A stretch of 64,000 nt of DNA from Hyphomicrobium_B sp001006785 (GTDB taxonomy: Bacteria > Pseudomonadota > Alphaproteobacteria > Rhizobiales > Hyphomicrobiaceae), in assembly GCF_001006785.1 (NCBI RefSeq), contig NZ_CDHO01000001.1:186001-250000 (forward strand), given 5' to 3'. Positions 35,910 to 44,571 of this stretch are shown one piece after another. The first letter of the stretch is position 1. Every line of letters begins with the position of its first letter. A program made the translations under genes and the position numbers. Under the pieces are notes generated by a model. It was given only the letters and a program-made list of their open reading frames with translations. It was not told the origin of the DNA and did no database searches.

Positions 35910-36671
35910 TCACGGCGCGGGCGTCTTGTCGGGGTAAAGGCAGATGTCGTTGACCAGGCAGCGCCAGCATTCCGGCTTGCGCGCCTTGCAGACGTAACGG
36001 CCGTGCAGGATCAACCAATGATGTGCGTGCAGGGCGTACTCGGGCGGCACGACGCGGAGGAGATCGGCTTCAACCGCCAGCGGCGTCGTCCCTTGCGATA
36101 GTGCGAGCCGGTTGGCGACGCGGAACACGTGCGTGTCGACGGCCATCGTTGGATGCCCGAAGGCGATGTTCATCACGACGTTCGCCGTCTTGCGGCCAAC
36201 GCCGGGAAGCGTTTCGAGGACATCGCGGTCGCCCGGCACCTCGCCGCCAAACTCGTCGACGAGGCGTTGTGACAGCGCGATCACGTTCTTGGCCTTGGTG
36301 CGATAGAGGCCGATCGTCTTGACCAGGTCGCGGACCTTGTCTTCGCCGAGTGCCAGCATTTTCTCAGGGCTGTCGGCGAGCCTGAACAGCGCGGGCGTCG
36401 CCTTGTTGACGCCGGCGTCGGTTGCCTGGGCCGAGAGTACGACGGCGACGAGCAGCGTGTAAGGATTAACGTAGAGCAGTTCTCCCTTGGGCTCGGGGCT
36501 GGCGGCGTGAAAGCGGCGGAAGACTTCGAAAATCTCCGCTTCCGTCAATAGGATGCGGCGGCTTCCTTTACGTGCCGATTTTTTCAGCGGCCGGAGGGTT
36601 TTTACGGGCTTGCCTCGGGGGCGGGAACTCGCGATGCTTGACGGACTTTTATCCCTCAGTGCTTTGGCCAT
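35910..36671 (-). CDS. nth: Endonuclease III
   Basis: The 253-residue base-excision-repair glycosylase/AP lyase has the helix-hairpin-helix LPGVGRKTANVV, the catalytic Asp in AVDTHVFRVANRL, and the 4Fe-4S ligands in the C-x6-C-x2-C-x5-C pattern near the C-terminus (CKARKPECWRCLVNDIC). A 35- to 40-residue basic N-terminal extension precedes the domain. ATG 36671 is preferred to TTG 36707, which would crowd the divergent gene start. Confidence 0.96.
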   Translation of the reverse strand: MAKALRDKSPSSIASSRPRGKPVKTLRPLKKSARKGSRRILLTEAEIFEVFRRFHAASPEPKGELLYVNPYTLLVAVVLSAQATDAGVNKATPALFRLADSPEKMLALGEDKVRDLVKTIGLYRTKAKNVIALSQRLVDEFGGEVPGDRDVLETLPGVGRKTANVVMNIAFGHPTMAVDTHVFRVANRLALSQGTTPLAVEADLLRVVPPEYALHAHHWLILHGRYVCKARKPECWRCLVNDICLYPDKTPAP

Positions 36672-36731
36672 CAGAAAGTCCGTATTTGAAATTGCGGTTG
36701 CGGACAACGATATGAGTCAGAGAAGCCGAAA

Positions 36732-37229
36732 ATGACGGACAGTCTCGCAGAAAAGCAATCCGCAAACGTCACGCGGTTTGTGCTGCATCCTTACCGGTCG
36801 CTGACGCCGCGCGGCTTCACGATCCTGATGACTGTGCTCGGCCTCGTCAGCTTTGCCGTAGGGTCTGTATTTCTATTGATGGGCGCCTGGCCGGTTTTCG
36901 GATTCTTCGGCCTCGACGTCGCTCTGATCTATTACGCGTTCAAGCGCAATTACCGTTCGGGCCGACTTTATGAAATGGTGACGTTGTCGCCTGAGCTTTT
37001 GAAGCTGACGCGCATTCATCCGTCGGGCCGCTGCGAGGAATTCGACTTCAACCCGTATTGGGCGCGCGTTCGCGTTTCCATCGATCATCCGGACGGTCGG
37101 ACGTCGATGCGGCTGATGGCTCAGGGCAAGGAAGTGCTGTTCGGTCAGTTTTTGACGGACGATGAGCGGCGCAACTTCGCCGATGCCTTGACTGGCGCGC
37201 TGGTGACGACGCGCGGATCGCTGTTCTAA
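36732..37229 (+). CDS. DUF2244 membrane protein
   Basis: The 165-residue protein has two transmembrane helices at about 29-50 and 55-70, then a cytoplasmic domain with FDFNPYWARVRVSIDHPDG and LFGQFLTDDERRNFADAL, both family traits. DUF2244 proteins are widespread in alphaproteobacteria; some lie by cytochrome oxidase genes, but none is here. It is divergent from nth. Confidence 0.9.
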   Translation: MTDSLAEKQSANVTRFVLHPYRSLTPRGFTILMTVLGLVSFAVGSVFLLMGAWPVFGFFGLDVALIYYAFKRNYRSGRLYEMVTLSPELLKLTRIHPSGRCEEFDFNPYWARVRVSIDHPDGRTSMRLMAQGKEVLFGQFLTDDERRNFADALTGALVTTRGSLF

Positions 37230-37230
37230 T

Positions 37231-37443
37231 TCAATCGTCGAGCATTGTGAGCGCGGCGCGGCGGTCGCCGGGCTTCAGGCGGAGAAATTGCGTGCGCGCC
37301 GCCTTGATGTCTTTTTCAGCGCCCGTTTCGGACGCGGTTTTCAGGGCTTTTGTTGCGGCGTGATCGGCGCCGACGATGAACGCCAGCGCGCCAGAAAGCC
37401 TGCCCATCATCGCCGCGTCGAATTTGAAGTCGTCGTCGGCCAT
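37231..37443 (-). CDS. Small unknown protein next to gloA
   Basis: The 70-residue product starts MADDDFKFDAAMMGRLSGAL and is largely helical with a basic, Arg-rich C-terminus. It begins four bases after the gloA stop on the same strand, which supports it as a translated gene. Nothing indicates its function. Confidence 0.6.
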   Translation of the reverse strand: MADDDFKFDAAMMGRLSGALAFIVGADHAATKALKTASETGAEKDIKAARTQFLRLKPGDRRAALTMLDD

Positions 37444-37447
37444 GGGA

Positions 37448-37843
37448 TTACTGGAACCTGCCGCCGCGCTGCAGAACCTCGATCTTGTAGCCGTCGGGAT
37501 CTTCGATGAAGAAGAACTTGCCGAACGGCTTGCCATCGTGCGTCATCGTCTTGATGTCCTTCGGCTGATAGCCGGCAGCGGCGATGCGGGCGCGCTCGGC
37601 TTCAAGGTCATCGACGGCAAACGCGACATGCCCATAGCCGTTGCCGAGATCGTAGGCGTCGGCGCGGCCCTTGTTGACCGTCAGCTCCAGCTCGAAATCG
37701 TTCTCCGGGTTCTTCATGTAGATCAGCGTGAAATCGGGCCAGTCGCGGCGGTCCGAAATTTTGAGGCCGAAGCAATCCTCATAGAATTTCACCGAGCGGG
37801 CTTCGTCGAGCACGCGCACCATCATGTGGATCGCTTTGGCCAT
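37448..37843 (-). CDS. gloA: Lactoylglutathione lyase (glyoxalase I)
   Basis: The 131-residue VOC-fold enzyme converts the methylglyoxal-glutathione adduct to S-lactoylglutathione. Metal-ligand and active-site segments are IHMMVRVLDEARSVKFYED, FELELTVNKG, GYGHVAFAVDDLE and FIEDPDGYKIEVLQRG, the normal order of the two beta-alpha-beta-beta-beta units. Start 37843 excludes an upstream repeat that keeps the frame open. Confidence 0.94.
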   Translation of the reverse strand: MAKAIHMMVRVLDEARSVKFYEDCFGLKISDRRDWPDFTLIYMKNPENDFELELTVNKGRADAYDLGNGYGHVAFAVDDLEAERARIAAAGYQPKDIKTMTHDGKPFGKFFFIEDPDGYKIEVLQRGGRFQ

Positions 37844-37884
37844 CGTCTCGGATCTCCGCTGTTTTTGTTTTCCGCTTTTTTCCT

Positions 37885-37912
37885 GGATGGCCGGGTCAAG
37901 CCCGGCCATGAC
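37885..37912. repeat. Palindromic repeat between gloA and leuD
   Basis: A perfect 9-bp stem ATGGCCGGG / CCCGGCCAT (37887-37895 and 37901-37909) with loop TCAAG, of the common alphaproteobacterial palindrome type. A T-rich stretch flanks it at 37861-37881; it lies in a 90-base gap between leuD (upstream) and gloA. Confidence 0.8.
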
Positions 37913-37934
37913 GTGAAACGTTGGCTACGGCCTC

Positions 37935-38543
37935 TTACAGCCAAGGACGCGACGACGACGTCGAGGTTTCGAAGGACGAGATCGCCTTCGATTTTTCCAG
38001 CGTCAGGCCGATGTTGTCGAGGCCGTTCAAGAGGCAATGCTTGCGGAACGGATCGATGTCGAACTTGATGACGCCGCCGTCGGGACCGCGGATTTCCTGC
38101 TTCTCGAGATCGACGGTCAGCGTCGCGTTGGCGCCGCGTCCGGCGTCGTCCATCAGCTTGTCGACTTCGCTCTGCGGCAGCTTGATCGGCAGAATGCCGT
38201 TCTGGAAGCAGTTGTTATAGAAGATGTCGGCGAAGTCCGGAGCGACGACGCAGCGGATGCCGAAGTCGAGCAGGGCCCAGGGCGCGTGTTCGCGCGAGGA
38301 GCCGCAGCCGAAGTTCTCGCCCGCGACGAGGATTGTCGCCTTGCGGTACTGCGGCTTGTTCAGAACGAATTCGGGAAGCTCGTTGCCGGTCTCCGGGTCG
38401 TAGCGCATCTCGTAGAAGAGCGATTTGCCAAGACCGGTCCGCTTGATCGTTTTCAGAAACTGCTTCGGAATGATCATGTCGGTGTCGACGTTGCGGATCG
38501 GCAAGGGCGCCGCGACGCCCGTCAGAACCGTGAACTTGTCCAT
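37935..38543 (-). CDS. leuD: 3-isopropylmalate dehydratase small subunit
   Basis: The 202-residue aconitase swivel-domain subunit has NVDTDMIIPKQFLKT, the ENFGCGSSREHAPWAL loop and FADIFYNNCFQNGILPI. It works with LeuC encoded at 42051. Separation of the two subunit genes by 3.5 kb is common in Hyphomicrobiales. Confidence 0.98.
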   Translation of the reverse strand: MDKFTVLTGVAAPLPIRNVDTDMIIPKQFLKTIKRTGLGKSLFYEMRYDPETGNELPEFVLNKPQYRKATILVAGENFGCGSSREHAPWALLDFGIRCVVAPDFADIFYNNCFQNGILPIKLPQSEVDKLMDDAGRGANATLTVDLEKQEIRGPDGGVIKFDIDPFRKHCLLNGLDNIGLTLEKSKAISSFETSTSSSRPWL

Positions 38544-38573
38544 GCTTTCGTCTCCAATCAGCCGCGCCGTCGA

Positions 38574-39005
38574 TCAGGCGCGCAACGTATCCGCAAGTGC
38601 CCGGAAATATCCCTCCGCCGCCGTCAGGCGCCGCGCCTGCGGAAAGGCGCCGAATTCCCGGATGGCAGCTTCGAGGTCAAAGGGCTTCAGATGTTCCAGG
38701 CGCCGTTTAACGCCAGCCCGCTTGCGTCCGTCAAGATGCACGGCGAGCGCGGCCATGATGGTTTCGAGGTAGCCGGCGATGCGGCCAAGCTCACGCGTGG
38801 CCGTCAGCACCGCCAAGCGGTCGTCAGGCGCGTTTTCGAGCGTGCCGAGGGCGGCGGCTGCCCGCGAGAGGGTTGCGGCGATCTCTTCGGCGTAAAGGGC
38901 CACCTTTTCGCGGCGGAGTTCATCGAGGCGGGCGGCTTCTCCCAGCCAGCGGTGGATCGTCTCGGCAAAGCTCGATAGGCGTCGAAGGTAGGCGGCAAGC
39001 CGCAT
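38574..39005 (-). CDS. Unknown helical protein upstream of leuD
   Basis: The 143-residue product is rich in Ala, Arg and Leu and predicted to be all helical (LRRLSSFAETIHRWLGEAAR near the start). ATG 39005 is chosen over TTG 39011. It shares direction with leuD, 30 bases apart. It could be a real conserved protein or a GC-rich spurious frame; coding of the opposite strand is less protein-like. Confidence 0.5.
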   Translation of the reverse strand: MRLAAYLRRLSSFAETIHRWLGEAARLDELRREKVALYAEEIAATLSRAAAALGTLENAPDDRLAVLTATRELGRIAGYLETIMAALAVHLDGRKRAGVKRRLEHLKPFDLEAAIREFGAFPQARRLTAAEGYFRALADTLRA

Positions 39006-39081
39006 TGGCAAAATCCTGAACTCTACGGTCCAGGATTTTACGGCCGACGCCGGGCGCGGGGATAAGATTCAGCGGCAGGCG

Positions 39082-39627
39082 CTATTTGATCGTCGGGTCG
39101 TCGTAACATTTGCGCATGTAGGCGCAACGATAGGACCCCGAGAAGTGCATCGCGTCGCCCTTGGCCGGGGAAATGAAGGTGCAGACTTCCTCGAGCCCCT
39201 CGGGCTTCAGCCAGCCTTGGCGGCGGCCGCGCTGCACGGCGAAGCAATCGGCGGTTTCTTCATCGGGACCGCGGAACTGGTGGCCGCATTCGTGGGCGTA
39301 GATCCACTGTTTGACGGGCGTCGAGACTTTCTCGAGGTATCGCGGATTCATGATCAGGAAGCCAGGATAGGCGGCGCCATAGTCGTCGAGCTTGTTGTCG
39401 ATGACCGTCGGCCGTTGGCCGCAATACTGCGTGTTGCCGTCAAGCTTGAATTCGCCGGGCTTCACAATGCGACTGTCGCCGCCGACCGTCGCGACGTACT
39501 GCTCCGGTGTTGGAATGCCGTCGCCGAGGTTCTTGGCGTCCTGCGCATCGGCGCCGGGCGCAAGCATGAGCATCGCGCCCATGCACAGACCCAAGGCGAT
39601 CCGGTGAAACAATCCCCGCGCTTCCAT
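39082..39627 (-). CDS. Secreted protein with HExxH zinc motif
   Basis: The 181-residue protein begins with a signal peptide (FHRIALGLCMGAMLMLAPGADA, cut near AQD). The mature part has WIYAHECGHQFRG, an HExxH motif, followed by ETADCFAVQRGRR, where the Glu or Asp could serve as third ligand in a gluzincin-like arrangement. Six cysteines, including YCGQRP, CTFIS, RCAYMRKCY, suggest disulphides. A periplasmic peptidase is plausible; no substrate is suggested by neighbours. Confidence 0.75.
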   Translation of the reverse strand: MEARGLFHRIALGLCMGAMLMLAPGADAQDAKNLGDGIPTPEQYVATVGGDSRIVKPGEFKLDGNTQYCGQRPTVIDNKLDDYGAAYPGFLIMNPRYLEKVSTPVKQWIYAHECGHQFRGPDEETADCFAVQRGRRQGWLKPEGLEEVCTFISPAKGDAMHFSGSYRCAYMRKCYDDPTIK

Positions 39628-39759
39628 CCCCGCTTCCGTTCTCAAAACGACCCCACCGGTTTCGTGCACGTCCCTACAACATGGCGCGAAACGGCTTATG
39701 GCTCAATCCCATCTAACTTGTGACGTGTGGGAGGTTAACTTCGCGTGTTCTGACCCTGT

Positions 39760-40170
39760 TCAGGACGCAGCCCCGGCTTCGATATGCTCCATATCCTCAT
39801 CGGAAAAGCCGAAATGATGGCCAATCTCATGGATGAGCACATGCCCGATCAGGTGGCCTAACTCCTCCCCGTTTTCCGACCATTCGTCGAGAATAGCGCG
39901 CCGGTAGAGGAACACCATATCTGGTTCGCGCGCACTTTCCATGACGCTTTGCTTCGTCAGGCTCACGCCCTGGTAGAGGCCCGTCAGCTCGAACGGATCC
40001 TCGATGCCGAGGCTATCCAGGATTTCGTCAGTGGCGAAGTCTTCGACGCGGATGAGAAGATCGCCAGCGATGTCGCGGAATTCTGGTGGCAGTTTTTCCC
40101 ATGCCTCCATCGCGAGAGCCTCGAACTCGGCGAGCGTCGGGGCCTTGGCGCTGGCCCATTGCACTGACAC
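39760..40170 (-). CDS. Minimal zincin-type metallopeptidase
   Basis: The 136-residue cytoplasmic protein has the diagnostic VLIHEIGHHFGFSDEDM, the HExxHHFG-x-x-D signature of the small zincin (PF06262-like) family, and a LDSLGIEDPFELTGLYQG segment. The GTG start at 40170 has GGAAGGAG seven bases upstream; the open frame to 40725 runs antisense over the methyltransferase gene. Family members are common in actinobacteria and alphaproteobacteria, with unknown targets. Confidence 0.9.
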   Translation of the reverse strand: MSVQWASAKAPTLAEFEALAMEAWEKLPPEFRDIAGDLLIRVEDFATDEILDSLGIEDPFELTGLYQGVSLTKQSVMESAREPDMVFLYRRAILDEWSENGEELGHLIGHVLIHEIGHHFGFSDEDMEHIEAGAAS

Positions 40171-40253
40171 GTTTGCACTCCTTCCGCTGCCGAACCGCAA
40201 TCTACCGAGATAGTGTCGCGATAAGCGAATGAAAGGGCTGCGAAACCGCCCAT

Positions 40254-41066
40254 TCAGGCGGTCTTGTCGGCAACAATCAGCAGCTCCTGCAGGGTGAAAT
40301 GCAACTCGCCGTCTTGATCGGTGCGCGGCTGCAAGAAGGTTCGCAGGCCCGACGGGCCGCTCGTGAGGATGCGCCGAAGTTCGGTGACGGTATCGGGCGC
40401 GCATCGCATTCGCGTCACCCATGACGAGAAATCGAGTTCTTTGCCGAACTGCTCTCTCGCGACGATCCTGAAGCCTGCATCCGTCAGCAGGCTGATCCAT
40501 GTTTCGGGCGGCGGCGCGAGGGCATGGCTCGGGTCGCGCAATTTCTCGAAGGCGTTGTAGGCGGTAGCCGTGTCCGCAATGTCGCTTTGAGATGCGTCCG
40601 GCAACTGCTGCGCGTCCGGAGCGACGTTGTCGACGAGGGCGAAGCGGCCTCCCGCCTTCAAGACGCGGCGGACTTCGGCAACGAAGCGACGCAAGTCTGG
40701 GAAATGATGAGCCGCCAGGCGGCAACAGACGAGATCGAAGCGGGAGTCCTCGAAGGGAAGCGCTCCAGCTTCGGCCTTGGCGGTCGACACGTTGGCAAGG
40801 TTTCGGTCAGCGGCGAGCTTCGCTGCTTCGCGCAGCATCTCGTCGGTGATGTCGCTGGCTATAATGTTCGCCAAGTGTGGCGCGAATGCCGCGGCCATAT
40901 GGCCTGCCCCGGTCGCGACGTCGAGGCCCTGCCAGCGGCGCTGCGGCTGGGCCAATTCCACGATCCGGGCGAGACTTTCGCCTTTGGCGTGCACATCCGA
41001 GGTCGCATACGCGGCGGCGGACGCACCAAACTGCGAGCGGACGAGGTCGGAGCCGTCTTTCGTCAT
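40254..41066 (-). CDS. Class I SAM-dependent methyltransferase
   Basis: The 270-residue protein has the Rossmann-type motif I WQGLDVATGAGHMAAAF near residue 45, motif II, RFDLVCCRLAAHHFPDL and the UbiE-like EVRRVLKAGGRFALVDNVAP near 135. The substrate is unknown; the layout recalls UbiE/arsenite-type methyltransferases, but the active-site cysteines of the latter are lacking. It is followed by the zincin gene 83 bases later. Confidence 0.88.
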   Translation of the reverse strand: MTKDGSDLVRSQFGASAAAYATSDVHAKGESLARIVELAQPQRRWQGLDVATGAGHMAAAFAPHLANIIASDITDEMLREAAKLAADRNLANVSTAKAEAGALPFEDSRFDLVCCRLAAHHFPDLRRFVAEVRRVLKAGGRFALVDNVAPDAQQLPDASQSDIADTATAYNAFEKLRDPSHALAPPPETWISLLTDAGFRIVAREQFGKELDFSSWVTRMRCAPDTVTELRRILTSGPSGLRTFLQPRTDQDGELHFTLQELLIVADKTA

Positions 41067-41241
41067 GATGAGCTCAATTAAGCATTAACGGTTTGCTAAA
41101 AAGTCTTTTTTAGTCAGGTGTCTCGGCGCGTGTTCTTAACATCTCGCAAGAATATATGCCGCATCGTCGCGCATCGGTTGCATGCTTATGTTCCGTGCCA
41201 CTTTCTGTGAGCCGTTTGCCATAACTGGTTGAGAGAATTTG

Positions 41242-41991
41242 ATGTCGAAGACGCTCGCGTTTCGCCCACGGCAAGAGTCTATGCCGATCGATGAGGGCTC
41301 GTGGCACGGTAACAGCAATTCCTTCGAACTGCGCATTCTCGAAGACGAGAAAGACATTAGTGAAGCCTTACAGCTCAGGGGCCGCGCTTACACGGCCATC
41401 GGCTACGACATCGACAAGGCCGACGGCGAATATACGGATCACTTCGATACGCTCGCGACGACCGTCTTGTTCGGCGCCTACGATGGCGGACGTATCGTCG
41501 GGACGGTGCGCCTCTGTTTCTCGCTCCCGCAGTCCGTCGCGACGCTGCCCTGCGCCTCGCACTATCCGGCGCTGAGGGATATGCATCGCTCGCAAAGCCA
41601 CGGCTTCGTTGAAATTTCGAGACTGTCCATCGAGCCGGACATCGCCAATGTGTCTTACCGGACGACGCTTTATGCGTTCCTCGTCCGGGCTTCGCTGACG
41701 GCGGCGCTGGCGACGGGTGTCTCGATGCTGCTGATCGCGACGCGGCCCGATTGGGTGAAGTTCTATCGCTATATGCTTGGCTTCCAGCAGATCGGCGAGC
41801 CGGCGTTCTATCCGCCCGGCGATTTCAAGATCACGCTGCTCGGCGGCAGCCTGGAGCAGGCGCGCATGCGCCAGCGGCTGCAGAACCGCTTCTTCAAGAT
41901 CACGGAAGAGGAAGTCGCCAGCATGAAGGGCGCGATCGGACGGACGCTGAGCCGTGCGGATCAGGCCGAAGAGATCAAGATCGCGGTGTAG
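41242..41991 (+). CDS. FeeM-like N-acyltransferase (GNAT fold)
   Basis: The 249-residue protein starts ELRILEDEKDISEALQLRGRAY and contains DHFDTLATTVLFGAYDGG, VEISRLSIEPD and FYRYMLGFQQIGEPAFY. This is the pattern of N-acyl amino acid synthases of the FeeM family, which are related to acyl-homoserine-lactone synthases and use acyl carrier protein. The C-terminal 60 residues are charged and helical. The long 175-base upstream gap and lack of partners give no clue to its role. Signalling-lipid synthesis is inference. Confidence 0.75.
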   Translation: MSKTLAFRPRQESMPIDEGSWHGNSNSFELRILEDEKDISEALQLRGRAYTAIGYDIDKADGEYTDHFDTLATTVLFGAYDGGRIVGTVRLCFSLPQSVATLPCASHYPALRDMHRSQSHGFVEISRLSIEPDIANVSYRTTLYAFLVRASLTAALATGVSMLLIATRPDWVKFYRYMLGFQQIGEPAFYPPGDFKITLLGGSLEQARMRQRLQNRFFKITEEEVASMKGAIGRTLSRADQAEEIKIAV

Positions 41992-41999
41992 TTTTGTTG

Positions 42000-42040
42000 G
42001 GCGATGGCGACTCTCCTGCGGAGAGCCGGCCGCCATCGCC
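42000..42040. repeat. Nested-hairpin repeat element, copy C
   Basis: The outer stem is a perfect 10 bp GGCGATGGCG / CGCCATCGCC (42000-42009 and 42031-42040). The inner stem is CTCTCC/GGAGAG with loop TGC: compared with copies A and B both arms changed in a compensating way. The bulged A and the 3' CCGGC are unchanged. It lies between convergent genes. Confidence 0.85.
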
Positions 42041-42050
42041 GTATTATTGA

Positions 42051-43457
42051 TTAAGCCTGCCAGCTCCGGACGTCGACGAAGTGGCCTTCGAGCGCGGCTG
42101 CGGCGGCCATGATCGGCGAGACCAGGTGCGTGCGGCCTTTGTAGCCCTGACGCCCCTCGAAGTTGCGGTTCGAGGTCGAGGCGCAGCGCTGGCCCGGCTT
42201 CAACTGATCCGGGTTCATGCCGAGGCACATCGAGCATCCGGGCTCGCGCCATTCGAAGCCCGCTGCCCTGAAGATCTTGTCCAGACCTTCCGATTCCGCC
42301 TGCTCTTTGACGAGGCCCGAACCCGGCACGATCATCGCGTAGGCGAGGCGTGACGAGATCTTCTTGCCATCGACGATTTTCGCGACGGCCCGCAGGTCTT
42401 CGATGCGGCCGTTGGTGCAGGAGCCGATCCAGACGACATCGAGCGGGATGTCGGTGATCTTGGTTCCCGGGGCGAGGCCCATGTAGTCGAGCGCGCGCTG
42501 CATCGAGGCCCGCTTGTTCTCGTCTACGACGTCGGCGGGATTGGGCACGACGCTGGTGATCGCGGTCACGTCCTCGGGGCTCGTGCCCCAGGAGACGATC
42601 GGCGGCAGCTTCGCGGCATCGAGACGGATTTCGCGATCGAAGTATGCGCCCTCGTCCGAATGCAAGGTTTCCCAGTATTTCATCGCCATGTCCCAGGCCA
42701 TGCCTTTCGGCGCCTTGGGGCGATCCTTGATGAATGCGAACGTCTTTTCGTCCGGCGCGATCATGCCGGCGCGGGCGCCGCCCTCGATCGACATGTTGCA
42801 GACGGTCATGCGGCCTTCCATCGACAGCGCACGGATGGCGTCTCCGGCGTATTCGATGACCGAGCCGGTGCCGCCCGCCGTGCCGATCTCGCCGATGATG
42901 GCGAGGATGATGTCCTTGGCGCCGACGCCGTGCGGTGCGACGCCGTCGACGACGACGCGCATGTTCTTGGCTTTCTTCTGGATCAGCGTCTGGGTCGCGA
43001 GCACGTGCTCGACCTCGGAGGTGCCGATGCCATGCGCGAGCGCGCCGAACGCGCCGTGCGTCGAGGTGTGGCTGTCGCCGCAGACGATGGTCGTTCCCGG
43101 CAGCGTGAAGCCCTGCTCGGGTCCAACGACGTGGACGATGCCCTGCCGCTTATCGAGCTCGTTGTAGTATTCGATGCCGAAGTCGCGGGCGTTCGTCGCC
43201 AGGGTTTCGACCTGGACGCGGCTCTGCTCGTCGGCGATGCCCTTCGTGCGGTCGGTGGTCGGAACGTTGTGGTCGACGACGGCGAGGGTTTTCTCGGGCG
43301 CGCGCACCTTGCGTCCGGCCATGCGCAGCCCTTCGAACGCCTGCGGGCTCGTGACCTCGTGAACGAGGTGGCGGTCGATGTAGAGGAGGCATGTTCCGTC
43401 CTCGGACTTTTCGACCACGTGATCGTCGAAGATTTTATCGTAAAGCGTTTTTGCCAT
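42051..43457 (-). CDS. leuC: 3-isopropylmalate dehydratase large subunit
   Basis: The 468-residue aconitase-family subunit shows the start TLYDKIFDDHVVE, DSHTSTHGAFGALAHGIGT, the first cluster Cys in WIGSCTNGRIEDL, and the pair in EPGCSMCLGMNPDQL. Length is normal. A LysR gene lies upstream on the same strand with a 111-base gap, which could hold a regulatory site. Confidence 0.98.
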   Translation of the reverse strand: MAKTLYDKIFDDHVVEKSEDGTCLLYIDRHLVHEVTSPQAFEGLRMAGRKVRAPEKTLAVVDHNVPTTDRTKGIADEQSRVQVETLATNARDFGIEYYNELDKRQGIVHVVGPEQGFTLPGTTIVCGDSHTSTHGAFGALAHGIGTSEVEHVLATQTLIQKKAKNMRVVVDGVAPHGVGAKDIILAIIGEIGTAGGTGSVIEYAGDAIRALSMEGRMTVCNMSIEGGARAGMIAPDEKTFAFIKDRPKAPKGMAWDMAMKYWETLHSDEGAYFDREIRLDAAKLPPIVSWGTSPEDVTAITSVVPNPADVVDENKRASMQRALDYMGLAPGTKITDIPLDVVWIGSCTNGRIEDLRAVAKIVDGKKISSRLAYAMIVPGSGLVKEQAESEGLDKIFRAAGFEWREPGCSMCLGMNPDQLKPGQRCASTSNRNFEGRQGYKGRTHLVSPIMAAAAALEGHFVDVRSWQA

Positions 43458-43568
43458 GATTTTATGGGCCTTAACGGGCGTCGGACGGTGAAACCGGTTA
43501 GATAGCGTCAGACCGGCGATTGCGCAAATAAGCCGTCGTCGCAGGTTCGATCAGGAAAGCTTCGCGGT

Positions 43569-44456
43569 TTACCGAAACCGGCTGATCTTGGATACCAGAA
43601 AGTCGCGCAAAAGCTGGACTTTTTTCGAGGCTTTCAATTCCTCGGCGTAGGCGAAGATCAGGTTTAGCGAGGGCTGCTCGAATTCGGCCAGGACCGGCAC
43701 GAGTTCCGACTGCTCGTCGCTCATGTAGTCGGGGATCATTCCGATGCCGATGCCGGCCTGGATGGCGTATTTGATCGCGACGACGCTGTTGACCCTGAGG
43801 GCCGCTTCGCGCGGCGATGCGCCTTCGCGCCCGGCCGTCTCGATCCACGACATGGCGTCGAGGTGCTGCGCCGGAATGCCCGTATAGGCGATGATCCGGT
43901 GCTGATCGAGTTCGGCCAGCGTCTTCGGCGTTCCGTGCTTGCGCAGGTACTGGGCGGACGCGAAGGCGCGAACGCGGCTTTCAAACAGCGAACGGCGGAT
44001 CAGGTCGGCCTGTTCCGGTTCGCGCGTCCAGATCGCAACGTCGGCGGCGCGCATGCCGATATCGACCTGATCGTCGTTGAGGATCAGCTCGACGCGAATT
44101 TCAGGATAGAGATCGCCGAATTCCTGGAGCCGGGGCGTCAGCCAGATCGTGCCGAAGCCGATTGGCGCGGTGATGCGCAGATCGCCCGACGGTTTCGAGG
44201 TCGAGTCCGACAGCAGCGTTTCGGCAGTCTGGAGTTTGGCGAACACCTCGGCGACGGTGCGATTGAGGAGTTCGCCCTGTTCCGTCAGAACGAGGCCGCG
44301 GGCGTGACGATGAAAGAGCGTGACCTTGAGGTTCGCTTCGAGCGCCGAAATCTGGCGGCTGACTGCGGACTGGCTCATGTGCAGCTGCTCGCCGGCATGC
44401 GTGAAACTGCCGGCCTCCGCTGCCGCGTGGAAAATACGCAGTTTGTCCCAATCCAT
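43569..44456 (-). CDS. LysR family transcriptional regulator
   Basis: The 295-residue regulator has the HTH MDWDKLRIFHAAAEAGSFT, then QLHMSQSAVSRQISALEANL near residue 25-45, and a periplasmic-binding-like effector domain. Start 44456 gives a standard opening. This LysR type beside trxB is common in Hyphomicrobiales. Its target and effector are unknown; neither leuC nor trxB control can be shown from sequence. Confidence 0.93.
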   Translation of the reverse strand: MDWDKLRIFHAAAEAGSFTHAGEQLHMSQSAVSRQISALEANLKVTLFHRHARGLVLTEQGELLNRTVAEVFAKLQTAETLLSDSTSKPSGDLRITAPIGFGTIWLTPRLQEFGDLYPEIRVELILNDDQVDIGMRAADVAIWTREPEQADLIRRSLFESRVRAFASAQYLRKHGTPKTLAELDQHRIIAYTGIPAQHLDAMSWIETAGREGASPREAALRVNSVVAIKYAIQAGIGIGMIPDYMSDEQSELVPVLAEFEQPSLNLIFAYAEELKASKKVQLLRDFLVSKISRFR

Positions 44457-44571
44457 CTTCAACGCTTTCGGTGATTGGCCAAGTTGCACCCGATCGGGCG
44501 CAGCTCTGAAGCGGCGGCGAAGTCTAGCGAAATATGGTTACGTTACAATGCAGTGTTGGTCAGTCGAGGCG

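Noticed and set aside
40171..40725. N-terminal extension of the zincin gene to a 321-residue protein
   Set aside because: The extra frame runs antisense to the methyltransferase gene, and a GTG with a strong ribosome-binding site starts the conserved domain at 40170.
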